A stretch of DNA of 60,738 nucleotides from Hyphomicrobiales bacterium (lineage in GTDB: Bacteria > Pseudomonadota > Alphaproteobacteria > Rhizobiales > Beijerinckiaceae). Under the pieces are notes generated by a model that worked only from the letters and a program-made list of their open reading frames with translations, searched no databases and had not been told where the DNA came from. A program made the translations under genes and the position numbers. Positions 8,420 through 16,985 of the stretch are shown here, piece by piece. The stretch lies in the NCBI GenBank assembly GCA_947455455.1, contig CANGOE010000006.1, forward strand, positions 1 through 60,738. The letters are read 5' to 3'. Numbering within the stretch: position 1 is the stretch's first letter; each line of letters begins with the position of its first letter.

Positions 8420-9187
8420 GTGAAAATCAGTGACTTAGCTGGAAAAACAGCCCTGATAACAGGCTCTTCGACAGGGATTGGTGCCACGCTTGCCCGTGCT
8501 TTTGCGGCACAGGGCGTCAAAATAGCCCTACATGGCTATGCCAATATCGAGCAGGCCGAACAGGTGGCCAGCGAGATCCGCAATTTGGGCGGCCAGGCCC
8601 ATGTGATCAAAGCAGATATCAGGACATCGCAGGAATGCAACCGTCTGGTGCGCGAAGCCCATGCCGCCTTGGGGAGCCTGGATATTCTGATCAACAATGC
8701 CGGCGGGGTCGTCAACCGCGTGCCGATTCGTGATGCCGATGATGATCTTTACGATGCCGTGCTCGATCTCAATGCCCGCTCGGTGTTTGCCTGCAGTCGT
8801 GCGGCTCTGCCGATCATGGAAGCACAGGGAAGCGGCGTGATCATTTCGACGACATCGCTTGCGGCACGCAATGGCGGCGGCGGACGCTCGGTTCTCTATG
8901 CCGCCTCAAAGGCGTTTGTCTCGACCTTTACCCGTGGTCTGGCCAAAGAAGTGGCCCGCTACAACATCCGCGTCAATGCCGTTGCACCGGGAGTGATCGA
9001 CAAGCCGAATGTGTCGTGGGTCACCCCCCAGCACCAGATCGAAGCCTCGATCAAGGCGACACCGATGCGCCGCACCGGCACGCTGGATGAATGTGTCGGT
9101 GCCTATCTCTATCTCGCCTCAGACCAGATGTCGTCCTTTGTCACGGGCCAGATCATCGAGGTCAATGGCGGCATGCTTATGCCGTAA
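8420..9187 (+). CDS. SDR-family NAD(P)-dependent oxidoreductase
   Basis: 255 residues beginning with a GTG at 8420; AAAAGGA lies eight bases upstream and no better ATG exists. Classical short-chain dehydrogenase: cofactor motif TGSSTGIG near residue 15, NNAGG, catalytic Ser in ISTTSLAA, YAASK active site, and the C-terminal ITGQ-like VTGQIIEVNGG. It oxidises or reduces a hydroxy/keto group, probably of a pathway intermediate. It is convergent with the hydrolase at 9191-9961 with only three bases between them. A GntR-type operator lies 38 bp upstream, so it probably belongs to the local regulon. Confidence 0.9.
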   Translation: MKISDLAGKTALITGSSTGIGATLARAFAAQGVKIALHGYANIEQAEQVASEIRNLGGQAHVIKADIRTSQECNRLVREAHAALGSLDILINNAGGVVNRVPIRDADDDLYDAVLDLNARSVFACSRAALPIMEAQGSGVIISTTSLAARNGGGGRSVLYAASKAFVSTFTRGLAKEVARYNIRVNAVAPGVIDKPNVSWVTPQHQIEASIKATPMRRTGTLDECVGAYLYLASDQMSSFVTGQIIEVNGGMLMP

Positions 9188-9190
9188 ACC

Positions 9191-9961
9191 CTAGAGGGAA
9201 TGGCGGGCCAGAAAGTCGCGCACCAAGGCGGCAAATTCCTTCGGGAACTGGTAGGGAATGAAATGCGCCCCTTGCGGCATGACCACCAATTCCGACTGCG
9301 GGATCAGCGGCTTGATCTCGTCGCCGTGATCGGGGGTAAACAGCTTGTCATTGCCGCCGGGCACCATCAGCACCGGACAGGCAAGGCTTCGATAGCTTTC
9401 GGTCAGATCGGCCTCCAACACGCTATCAAGGGTTGCGGCATAGTTGGACGGATTTTGCGCCCGAAACACCGCCACATAGGCGGCTTTATGGGCATCATCG
9501 GGACATCCGAAAAAGGCGGCATCGGTGGCGGCCGGTATCACAGCATCCATGCCTCCTTCGCGCACGGCGCGGGCCCGCAGGGCCAAAGCCTGACTGGCGG
9601 CTTCACGGGTGCGCAAACCCGGATTGGGCATGATCAAGGCCCTGACATGATCGGGATACAAGGCGCTGTAACGCGCCCCGATCATCGCGCCGATCGCGCA
9701 TCCGATCACGACCAGCCGGTCAATCCCGAGGTGATGGCGCAGTGCTTCCATATCCTGCACATGACCCTCGATCGATATCGTCTCGGTCACATCGGGAGCA
9801 ACACCGGCCCCGTATTGGGTGGCCGCCACCAGAAAGAAATCATCCCGCATCGCTTCGCAGAACGGGCCCCAGAACGACTTGTCCCCGCCCATCGGATGCA
9901 ACAGAAACAGTGCCGGTTTGTCGGGAGATCCGCTGGTGGTGTAATCAAGCAATCGGGTCAT
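9191..9961 (-). CDS. Alpha/beta hydrolase with cysteine nucleophile
   Basis: 256 residues of alpha/beta-hydrolase fold: ALFLLHPMGGDKSFW oxyanion strand, nucleophile elbow VVIGCAIGAM, acid in PGGNDKLFTPDH, and the histidine in PQGAHFIPY. The elbow has Cys88 where most relatives have Ser, as in dienelactone hydrolases. It may therefore act on a lactone or enol-lactone rather than an ordinary ester. It lies 44 bp downstream of the gntR gene on the same strand, so probably regulator and hydrolase are co-transcribed. Members like this are often annotated 3-oxoadipate enol-lactonase; I would not assume that activity. Confidence 0.85.
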   Translation of the reverse strand: MTRLLDYTTSGSPDKPALFLLHPMGGDKSFWGPFCEAMRDDFFLVAATQYGAGVAPDVTETISIEGHVQDMEALRHHLGIDRLVVIGCAIGAMIGARYSALYPDHVRALIMPNPGLRTREAASQALALRARAVREGGMDAVIPAATDAAFFGCPDDAHKAAYVAVFRAQNPSNYAATLDSVLEADLTESYRSLACPVLMVPGGNDKLFTPDHGDEIKPLIPQSELVVMPQGAHFIPYQFPKEFAALVRDFLARHSL

Positions 9962-10005
9962 GATGTCCTCGAACGTTCAACCGGATGACGGTTGGAAAGG
10001 GTGGG

Positions 10006-10737
10006 TCAGGCTCCGCGTTCCAGCCGGCCTGTCTTGTTGAAATAGTTTTCGACAGCGGCCAGCGAGCCGACATGATTGGCCCGCAAAATCGCCGAGGCCA
10101 GAAACGGGTCACGGTGTTCATAGGCACTGACAAGGCGGATATGGTCATCCAGCGACTCTTCGACCCGCGAAGGCAATGACAGGCTCAACCGCCGGATCAC
10201 CAGCGTTCTGAGCAACAGGGAATCGATGATGCGTTTGACCGTACTGTTGCGGGCAATGCGGGCATTGGCATCGTGGAATTCGACACTGAGCCAAACCGAG
10301 GCGCGCAAATCGCGTTGCGTGACGGCCGTGCGCATTTTTTCGAGAATGGCTTTGAGCACGGCAATATCATGCTCGTCGGCGAGATTGGCCACATCTGTGG
10401 CGATAAATTCCAGCAAGGCGGCACGGGTCCGGTAGATTTCGCGGATTTCGTCGATCGACAGCAATTTCGCATGGGGTCTTTTGCGGGGCGGAATATCCAC
10501 CAGTCCCTCGGCCTCCAACAGCATCAGCGCCTCGCGCACCGGTGTGCGACTGCTGTGATGCTGTTTGGACAATTCAACCGTATTGAGATCCTGCCCCGGC
10601 TTGATCAGCCCTTCGATGATATCGGCCCCGATCTCGCTGGCGATGGTGGAGACCAGCGAAGGGCGGTCATGGCCGCTGGCGACAATACCGCGGATTACCC
10701 GCCGTGCTTCCAGCAATGATTGCTCCGGTGTCATCAT
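10006..10737 (-). CDS. GntR-family regulator (FCD domain)
   Basis: About 243 residues from the ATG at 10737. An in-frame TTG at 10767 is a weaker alternative. The N-terminal winged helix shows LSKQHHSSRTPVREALMLLEAEGLVDIPPRK, the signature of GntR proteins. The C-terminal helical FCD domain has the expected metal/ligand Asp-His residues (FHDANARI, LDDHIRLVSAYEHRD, ANHVGS). FCD regulators usually bind an acid intermediate and release operator DNA. A 12-bp palindrome overlaps this start codon and recurs upstream of the three catabolic transcripts, so autoregulated repression of the cluster is inferred. Confidence 0.9.
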   Translation of the reverse strand: MMTPEQSLLEARRVIRGIVASGHDRPSLVSTIASEIGADIIEGLIKPGQDLNTVELSKQHHSSRTPVREALMLLEAEGLVDIPPRKRPHAKLLSIDEIREIYRTRAALLEFIATDVANLADEHDIAVLKAILEKMRTAVTQRDLRASVWLSVEFHDANARIARNSTVKRIIDSLLLRTLVIRRLSLSLPSRVEESLDDHIRLVSAYEHRDPFLASAILRANHVGSLAAVENYFNKTGRLERGA

Positions 10738-10747
10738 CGTGCATGAT
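10736..10747. promoter_or_regulatory. Candidate GntR operator 3 over gntR start
   Basis: ATCGTGCATGAT, an interrupted palindrome related to the sites at 3674, 8371 and 14456. It overlaps the ATG of gntR (10735-10737), which suits autorepression at the level of initiation. Confidence 0.5.
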
Positions 10748-10879
10748 CCGCGACGCAATCGAAACAAGACATTGGCTTATCCATCGGCATCAATCCTGTC
10801 AGTCCGCTCCTGTGGTCAACCATTGTCATGCCACTTTTTTCTTGCGTGTTTGTTAAAGCCGAGCGGTTTGCAGACAGGC

Positions 10880-11872
10880 TCAGGGGATCAGAACACTTGC
10901 CCCCAGCGTTTTGCGGCTTTCAATCGCCGCATGGGCTTTGGCGACATCCGACAGTGCGAACCGCTGGTGAACCGGCACATTGACGATACCGCGCAGGACC
11001 ACATCGAACAAATCGGCCGCACGCGACAGCAATTCAGGCCGACTGCGGAAAAACCATGCAAAGGCCGCACTGGTCACCGTCAGCGAGCCCATCTTGTTTA
11101 ACCGGAACAGATCGAGCGGCGGTACGGGACCGGAGGCTGTCCCGAACTGCACCATAGTGCCACGCGGACGCAGGCATTCCAGCGACATGTCGAACGTATC
11201 GCGCCCGACCGAGTCAAATACCACGGGAACCCCTTCACCAGCCGTCAGGGACCGGACGCGGCGCACAAGATCACCCTCGCCGAGCACCAGCGGATGATGG
11301 CATCCGTTGTCTTTGGCAAGGGCCGCCTTTTCGGCGGTGCTGACCACACCGATCACCCGCGCACCGAGATGGCGCGCCCATTGGGTCAAAATCAGACCGA
11401 CCCCACCGGCGGCCGCATGCACCAGTATCGTATCACCGGCCGAAACCGGATAGACACTTTTGAGCAGATATTGGGCGGTCAAGCCCTTCACCAGCACGCT
11501 GGCGGCGGTGATGTCGTCGATCTCGTCGGGCAGGATCACCAGCCGGCTGGCATCGAACAGCCGCGCCTCGGCATAGGAACCGGGCGGAAAGGCCGGACCA
11601 CCGGCCGCATAGGCCACGCGGTCACCCACTTTCACATCCGTCACGCCCGCCCCGATGGCTTCCACCACACCGGCGGCCTCGCCCCCCAGAACATGCGGCA
11701 AAGACGGCAAAGGATAGCGCCCTTCCCGATTGTGCAGATCGGCAAAATTCAACCCGATGGCTTTATGGCGGATCAGAGCCTGACCGGCGGCGGGGGGGCT
11801 TAATTCGATTTCTTCATAGCGGAGCTGGTCGGCTCCCCCATAGGCATGCACCCGCACAGCTTTGATCCGCAT
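10880..11872 (-). CDS. Zinc-independent MDR, quinone oxidoreductase-like
   Basis: 330 residues, start supported by GAGAGGATGAAAG. Medium-chain dehydrogenase/reductase of the quinone-oxidoreductase (QOR) type: IGLNFADLHNREGRYPLPSLP, GGEAAGVVEAIG, and the NADPH motif HAAAGGVGLILTQWARHLGA. It lacks the cysteine cluster and catalytic zinc ligands of alcohol dehydrogenases. It probably reduces an enone or quinone-like intermediate with NADPH. It is the last gene of the operon 14430 to 10880 (NicX-like, hydrolase, EthD-like, this), 48 bp after the preceding gene. Confidence 0.88.
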   Translation of the reverse strand: MRIKAVRVHAYGGADQLRYEEIELSPPAAGQALIRHKAIGLNFADLHNREGRYPLPSLPHVLGGEAAGVVEAIGAGVTDVKVGDRVAYAAGGPAFPPGSYAEARLFDASRLVILPDEIDDITAASVLVKGLTAQYLLKSVYPVSAGDTILVHAAAGGVGLILTQWARHLGARVIGVVSTAEKAALAKDNGCHHPLVLGEGDLVRRVRSLTAGEGVPVVFDSVGRDTFDMSLECLRPRGTMVQFGTASGPVPPLDLFRLNKMGSLTVTSAAFAWFFRSRPELLSRAADLFDVVLRGIVNVPVHQRFALSDVAKAHAAIESRKTLGASVLIP

Positions 11873-11920
11873 CTTTCATCCTCTCGTCGTCACCAACCGC
11901 ATCAGATGCAGTCCGGTGCG

Positions 11921-12511
11921 TCAGTTAATCCGGTAAGGGCGGTAATGGGCCAACAGATCGATTTTATCGGCCAAACCACCAAACACCGCACCATTCACAC
12001 TCTCTGTGCGGTTATCATTGAATTCAAACAGCACAAAGCCATCCTGCCTTGTCTGCTGGTCGCAGACAAAAACCCGATGCTGGGTGCAATTGTCATGACG
12101 GGCCGAAAACCCGTCCAGAGCCTTGATGGTCGCCGCCATATCGGCCTCGCTGACATCCCGCAACCGCACCAGCACCATGCGGGCGCACAGTCCCGTCACG
12201 GCCTGACCGGGAAACATCTGCACGCCTGTCAACCGCGCCGGATTGACCCGCGAGGTCACACGCCGCGTCCAGGGCGAGAAATTCACGCCGTAAACCGCCT
12301 GATAGGCCGGACTGTCGAGCACCGCCAGATCATCGAGATCATAAAGCGCCATATAGGCCGGGCCATCGCCGAGCGAGACAAACCGCAAGGCCGTGTTGAA
12401 CCCGGGGATCACCGCCCGTTCGGGCACATGCTCGGTATCATACCAGGCGTTGAACTCCTCCTCCATCGTCGGAGACGGATCGGCCACCACCAGCAAGAGT
12501 GCCTTTGACAT
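11921..12511 (-). CDS. Dimeric alpha/beta-barrel (EthD-like) protein
   Basis: 196 residues, start behind GGGAGCTGAGC. The N-terminal half has the dimeric alpha/beta-barrel pattern EFNAWYDTEHVPERAVIPGFNTALRF, typical of EthD-like and muconolactone-isomerase-like small proteins. The C-terminal half looks like a second, diverged copy (MVLVRLRDVSEAD to VLFEFND). Such proteins are isomerases, monooxygenases or accessory factors in aromatic or ether catabolism. It sits two bases after the hydrolase gene and is surely co-translated with it. No catalytic role can be assigned. Confidence 0.72.
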   Translation of the reverse strand: MSKALLLVVADPSPTMEEEFNAWYDTEHVPERAVIPGFNTALRFVSLGDGPAYMALYDLDDLAVLDSPAYQAVYGVNFSPWTRRVTSRVNPARLTGVQMFPGQAVTGLCARMVLVRLRDVSEADMAATIKALDGFSARHDNCTQHRVFVCDQQTRQDGFVLFEFNDNRTESVNGAVFGGLADKIDLLAHYRPYRIN

Positions 12512-12513
12512 GC

Positions 12514-13308
12514 TCAGCTCCCCATATGGTCGAGAAAGTGCCGCACCGCAGCGGTGAACACATCCTGATTTTCAATCTGCATCATATGCGGCGCGCCTTC
12601 CAGAATCACCTTGCGGCCATCCGCGAAAGCATCAGCCAGCACAGCAATCGCCTCGACCGAGGTCGCCAGATCGAGACTGCCGCCGATCACCAGCGCAGGC
12701 ACTGTCACCTGTTTCAACCGGTCAAGGGCCTGATGCTCGGAAATCGCTTCCCAGGCGGCGGCAAAATCGGAGGGTTTGTCGGCCAGCAAGCGGGCGCGGA
12801 CTTTTTCCACGTCCGGCGAGGCCATGAATGCGGGCGTGAACCAGCGCTCCAGTGTTGCGGGCGTGATCGCCTGCATCCCGCCTTGCTCGGCATCCGAACC
12901 ACGCGCCAATATCGCCTGTTTGAAGGCCGGAGGGATCATCGCGCCGCATCCGCAGACCACCAGTCCGGAAACAAGTTCGGGGTGCTGGATCGCCAGATTC
13001 TGGGCCACCATGCCGCCGAATGACAGGCCAAGCACAACGGCCTTCTGATTTTCCTGCCCCTGCCCCTGTCCCTTGCCCGCGTCCCTGATCACGGCCGCGA
13101 CATCGTCCACGCAAGCCGCCATCGTGCCGGGGCGCGGGGCGGGTGACGATTGGCCATGCCCGCGCAGATCGACACAGATCACGGTGTAGCGATCGGACAA
13201 GCTCTGCGGCAGATCACGCCAGAACGTGCCGTCCAGTCCGACAGGATGCAACAGGACCACCATCGGTCCATGCCCGTGTCGGGTATAATGCAATAGCGGT
13301 TGTGTCAT
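12514..13308 (-). CDS. Alpha/beta hydrolase, enol-lactonase-like
   Basis: 264 residues from the ATG at 13308, which has AAGGGGTGGGA just upstream. Motifs: MVVLLHPVGLDGTFW, DLRGHGQSSP, nucleophile elbow LGLSFGGM (Ser), acid in GGSLDLAT, histidine in GAPHMMQIE. This resembles PcaD/NicD-type hydrolases. A short GKGQGQGQ stretch, produced by a hexanucleotide repeat in the DNA (about 13050-13080), sits in a surface loop before the nucleophile strand. The gene follows the NicX-like metalloenzyme; in nicotinate breakdown a hydrolase (NicD) acts directly after the NicX dioxygenase, so a similar ring-opening then hydrolysis order is possible but unproven. Confidence 0.83.
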   Translation of the reverse strand: MTQPLLHYTRHGHGPMVVLLHPVGLDGTFWRDLPQSLSDRYTVICVDLRGHGQSSPAPRPGTMAACVDDVAAVIRDAGKGQGQGQENQKAVVLGLSFGGMVAQNLAIQHPELVSGLVVCGCGAMIPPAFKQAILARGSDAEQGGMQAITPATLERWFTPAFMASPDVEKVRARLLADKPSDFAAAWEAISEHQALDRLKQVTVPALVIGGSLDLATSVEAIAVLADAFADGRKVILEGAPHMMQIENQDVFTAAVRHFLDHMGS

Positions 13309-13377
13309 GATCCCACCCCTTGTCCACACGAGCCAGAACAGGTGCAGGCGACCCGAAAAGCCACCTGCACCCTGTGA

Positions 13378-14430
13378 TTACTCGGCTTCGATGGGCACGA
13401 GGAAGCGGCCATTGTCGATCTTCATCACACCGTCGACATAGAGGGTCGGCTCCAGAATCACCCCGTCGAGATGGATTTTGGAAATGATCGAACCGCCGAC
13501 ATCGACATTGGTGCCCAGACCGAAATGGAGGGTTCCGAGGATGTTCTTGTCCTCGCGCTGGATCCCGCGCACCACCGCCTTGGCATTGACACCGACCGAG
13601 GCTTCGGCGGGGCACATATAGGCATTCTCGTCGCCATATTCGATCAGGTAATCGCGCAGGATGCGGGCTTCGGCACCACCGGCAATATCGACCACGCGGC
13701 CATCCTTCACGGTCAGGGCAATCGGCTCATAGATCCGGCCGATATGGTGCATGGTCAGGTCGATCACCAACTTGCCATTGGCCGTGCCTTCGACAGGGGC
13801 CACGTTGAATTCGCCGGTCGGGAACAGGTAGTAATACAGGCCGCCTTCGCGGTTTTCATCCTTGCCGAAATCGATGATTTTATAGGGATCGAAGTTATCG
13901 CCCGGCATCGGCGGGAAGGTGATGCGGTTTTCAACGCTATAGGTGAAATCGGTCCCGTAACGCGATGTGACGCGGCAGGTTTTGGCATTGGGGCCAAACA
14001 CGTTCTTGGCGACGAAATGCTTGCGCTCGGCCACTTTTTTCATGTCTTCGGTGATCGCGCCGGACTGCAACTGCTCCAGCGTCATGCCCCCGTCCAGACA
14101 GATGGACGGAATACGGGCCTGCATCGCACGGAAGCTGGCAGGCGAATGCAACATGCCGGTCGAGCACAGCAAAACGTTGACATCGGATTGCATCATCGCT
14201 TCGCACACGGCCGCAGGCGGATCGTAATAGTCGGCCGGACGGCGCTCGAACAGCGCAAGGGTGGTATCCGCCCCGATTTCCTGACAGATGCTCATCACGG
14301 CCTGCCAGACCCGCGGATCATGTGCGGTGTCGGACAGAATCAAAACCTTGTCACCGGCTTTGATGTTGCGCACAAACGGACGGCGCAGATAATCCATGCT
14401 TCCGGTGATCAAACCACTATTGCCCGACAT
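13378..14430 (-). CDS. NicX/M29-like metalloenzyme
   Basis: 350 residues, start behind AGAGGGAGAG. It belongs to the fold shared by M29 aminopeptidases and 2,5-dihydroxypyridine 5,6-dioxygenase (NicX). Visible elements: KAGDKVLILSDTAHDPRVW near residues 24-42, FTYSVENR, and a C-terminal metal-site region with Glu277 (CPAEASVG), His302 (GTLHFGLG), His320 and Asp322 (KIHLDGV). The H-x-D pair matches the NicX iron ligands as I remember them, while the earlier NicX histidine seems to be Glu277 here. It heads the operon running to 10880 and has a GntR-type palindrome 26 bp upstream. It could be a ring-cleaving dioxygenase or a peptidase-like hydrolase. Confidence 0.75.
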   Translation of the reverse strand: MSGNSGLITGSMDYLRRPFVRNIKAGDKVLILSDTAHDPRVWQAVMSICQEIGADTTLALFERRPADYYDPPAAVCEAMMQSDVNVLLCSTGMLHSPASFRAMQARIPSICLDGGMTLEQLQSGAITEDMKKVAERKHFVAKNVFGPNAKTCRVTSRYGTDFTYSVENRITFPPMPGDNFDPYKIIDFGKDENREGGLYYYLFPTGEFNVAPVEGTANGKLVIDLTMHHIGRIYEPIALTVKDGRVVDIAGGAEARILRDYLIEYGDENAYMCPAEASVGVNAKAVVRGIQREDKNILGTLHFGLGTNVDVGGSIISKIHLDGVILEPTLYVDGVMKIDNGRFLVPIEAE

Positions 14431-14455
14431 TCCAGTCTCTCCCTCTGGTCGTGTT

Positions 14456-14467
14456 ATGATGCATGAT
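14456..14467. promoter_or_regulatory. Candidate GntR operator 4
   Basis: ATGATGCATGAT, one mismatch from the perfect palindrome ATGATGCATCAT. It sits 26 bp before the NicX-like start codon, within the expected promoter. Confidence 0.55.
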
Positions 14468-15333
14468 TTGCCAAACCGGATTGGACCCTTGACCGAATGG
14501 CAACCTGTCTATTGTCGACACTTTGTAACGCGCCCGATGAAATCCCGTCAAGTGCCGCACTCGTTTGGAATCAAAATCAAAAGTATCAGGCTATTTTAAT
14601 CAATAATAACAATACAATAACCAAGCAAAAATCCTGTAACAGCCTGCAAACCCGACTGCAGATCAACGCCATCCAATCCCGAAACGATGTCGACAATCGA
14701 CAGTTTTGCACTGTTTCTCTGCCCAGCACCCGACAAAAAGCGACCATTCATCCTCTGGAAAGATCCCTCCAGAAGGCCGGCTCACATCAGACAGATTGCA
14801 TTGAAGATCCCGCCGAGTGATCGCCGTCACCGTTTCCATTGCGGGCATCGACAGTGTTGAAGCCCCTGTTGGCCTTTGGGACAAAAGCGCAACACCCGCC
14901 AGGGACGTGGAGCGGGTTATCACATAGTTCCGTTTTTTGATCATTTCCGGCAATTTTATCAAGCGGAACCGTGAGATAGCAAAAAAGCATAGCGGCTATG
15001 AGCCCCTTGGCTGAACCACCGCAATGGTGCATAGACCGGCCCCGATGTCACAGGCCCACTCTCCTGTTCCGTTCTGCCGCGGCCGGCAAATCCGGCCTAA
15101 ATCCAGCCCTTCTATTGCAAAAAACAGTGCGCCCCTCCCAAACAGCGGATCAGATTGCATCATAGTGGCAGGACCCATGCTCCCCGTCCCAACAAAGGCA
15201 TTTTATTTTTTACCTGTTTAAAGTGTCGACAGATATTGACGTATCTTCAAAAGGGTGAAACGCTAGAGCCTAGAATTCAAAAGATTGGTGTCAAACCGCA
15301 ACAGACGACCAGCTAAAAAGGGAAGAGACGAAC
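14468..15333. other. Long non-coding gap with three TGTCGACA palindromes
   Basis: I see no convincing gene in these 866 bases; the short open frames have no family features and no good ribosome-binding site. The stretch holds three copies of the 8-bp palindrome TGTCGACA at 14513-14520, 14688-14695 and 15224-15231. The last lies about 110 bp before the TRAP transporter start. The copy at 14513, with flanks, reads ATTGTCGACACT, which fits the GntR-family consensus TnGTnnACnA. The gap probably carries the TRAP operon promoter and its control sites, though the regulator is unknown. Confidence 0.5.
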
Positions 15334-16359
15334 ATGTTGAAGCAACTCAAAATGACCACCGTGGCATTGACGGCAATGGCCTCCCTGATGATGGGTGCGG
15401 CACAGGCCGATCAATTGAAATATGGCGATTACACGCCGCAAGGCGCCAACGAATATGCCAAGAGCGCCGAATGGATGGGCAAGGAATTGCCAAAGCGCTC
15501 GAACAACAAACATTCCATGCTGATGCTGTGGGGTGGCACCGTGGTGAAGGTCGGTGAAGTGCCGACTGCGGTGGAAAACGGCGTGATCGACCTTGGTCCC
15601 CTCGTCACCCCGTATTTCCCCGACCAGTTCCCGATCAACAACGCCATTCCGTTTTTCTGGCCACAGCCGAAATCTCAGGCCCAGCTCGGTGAGTTGATGC
15701 TGAAATGGCATGACGAGCATCCGGAGTTTGCCAAGGAACTGGCCAAATTCAAACTGAAGATGATCTCGGTCCGCCCATTGCCGTCCTATGGCATGATCTG
15801 CTCCAAGCCGATCCGCACCATGGAAGACTTCAAGGGCAAGCGTATCCGCTCTTACGGTGTGGCCCTGCCCGCCATGCTGGAATCACTTGGTGCCGTGCCT
15901 GTTTCGATGTCGGATTCTGAAGCCTATGAAGCCTTGGGCAACGGCATTCTCGATTGCTCGCCCGGCGATCCTGCTTTGACAGTGGGTTGGAAATGGGCCG
16001 ATGTCGCCAAGTATTTCATCGATGTGCCGATGGGGGCATCATGGGGGCACATGGTCATCATGAACCTCGACAAATACAACGCTCTGCCTGCCGATCTGAA
16101 AAAGATCATGGATGACATGAAGAAGGATTATCTGGTCGAATTCCTGCGTTCCTACGAAAAGGCCACCGCCGATACTCTGGAATCATGGAAAAAGTCCGGC
16201 AAGGTTGAAATCATCAAGATCAATGCAGATGAATTCAACAAGGTCACGCTCGGCAATGCCAAGGTCCAGTCCGTCCGCAACAGCTGGGTTGACCGCGCTG
16301 TGAAGGCCGGCATGTCGGAAGCATCGGCCAAAAAGGTCGTCAACGACATCAACAACTAA
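15334..16359 (+). CDS. dctP: TRAP transporter substrate-binding protein (DctP family)
   Basis: 341 residues with a Sec signal peptide ending AAQADQ (about 25 residues), so periplasmic. Start behind GGGAAGAGACGAAC. Typical DctP features: GTVVKVGEVPTAVENGVIDLG, then MEDFKGKRIRSYG carrying the conserved arginine that usually binds a substrate carboxylate, and MGASWGHMVIMN. It captures an organic acid and delivers it to the DctQM permease encoded next. Its position beside the CoA-transferase cluster suggests it imports the substrate of that pathway. A hairpin terminator follows, which would give more binding protein than permease. Confidence 0.92.
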   Translation: MLKQLKMTTVALTAMASLMMGAAQADQLKYGDYTPQGANEYAKSAEWMGKELPKRSNNKHSMLMLWGGTVVKVGEVPTAVENGVIDLGPLVTPYFPDQFPINNAIPFFWPQPKSQAQLGELMLKWHDEHPEFAKELAKFKLKMISVRPLPSYGMICSKPIRTMEDFKGKRIRSYGVALPAMLESLGAVPVSMSDSEAYEALGNGILDCSPGDPALTVGWKWADVAKYFIDVPMGASWGHMVIMNLDKYNALPADLKKIMDDMKKDYLVEFLRSYEKATADTLESWKKSGKVEIIKINADEFNKVTLGNAKVQSVRNSWVDRAVKAGMSEASAKKVVNDINN

Positions 16360-16370
16360 GCTCTGACAAT

Positions 16371-16403
16371 AAAACCGGAGCGGGCTTTGTCCGCTCCGGT
16401 TTT
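16371..16403 (+). terminator. Intra-operon hairpin between dctP and dctQ
   Basis: AAAACCGGAGCGG pairs with CCGCTCCGGTTTT around a short loop, followed by a T-rich end (GGTTTTCG). It lies between dctP and dctQ and likely acts as a partial terminator or 3'-end stabiliser, lowering permease expression relative to the binding protein. Confidence 0.75.
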
Positions 16404-16441
16404 CGCGTTCAAAAGCAAATGGGAATTGGGTGGAGGCCGAT

Positions 16442-16984
16442 ATGAAGCACGGGTTTATCAAACTATACAAAAAAAGCGGGAAATGGATGGAGTTTGCCGC
16501 CGCTATCGCTGGTTTTCTGACCTTCCTGATGATGTGGGTGATTGATACCAACGCCATCTCGCGCAAGCTGTTCAACGCGCCGGTTCCTGCCGGTGTGGAA
16601 TTCACCCAATCCATTCTGACAGCCGTCATCATGCTCCCCTTTGCTTACACGCTGTATAAGCAGGAGCATGTGAATACTGTGTTTCTGACCTCGCATTTCT
16701 CGCCGGAGTTCAACCGCTGGCTTCATTGCTTCTGGATGACAGTCGGCATGCTGATCTTTGCGGCGGTGGCCTATGCCTCATTGCAGTACACGATCCGCTC
16801 CTACAACATGAACGAGCAGGTCTGGGGTGCGACCATCCGCTTTGCCGTCTATCCGGCCAAAGCCGCGGTGGCTGTCGGTGCCGCGCTGATTTCGTTCCAA
16901 TTCCTGATGGAAGCCCTGCATGCCATCATCATCGGTGGCTCGCCCTTGTCGGAAGCTGCCGCCGACCACTATAAGGTTCATTGA
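16442..16984 (+). CDS. dctQ: TRAP transporter small permease (DctQ family)
   Basis: About 180 residues from the ATG at 16442, chosen because TGGAGG lies five bases upstream; a GTG at 16430 is possible. Four hydrophobic helices are visible: FAAAIAGFLTFLMMWVI, the SILTAVIMLPFAYTL region, MTVGMLIFAAVAYASL and AAVAVGAALISFQFLM. This is the small membrane subunit of a TRAP transporter, partnering DctM. The stop is followed one base later by the dctM start. Confidence 0.9.
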   Translation: MKHGFIKLYKKSGKWMEFAAAIAGFLTFLMMWVIDTNAISRKLFNAPVPAGVEFTQSILTAVIMLPFAYTLYKQEHVNTVFLTSHFSPEFNRWLHCFWMTVGMLIFAAVAYASLQYTIRSYNMNEQVWGATIRFAVYPAKAAVAVGAALISFQFLMEALHAIIIGGSPLSEAAADHYKVH

Positions 16985-16985
16985 C

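Noticed and set aside
14663-14962. Small minus-strand gene in the gap before the TRAP operon
   Set aside because: No family features, poor ribosome-binding site, overlaps one of the TGTCGACA sites.
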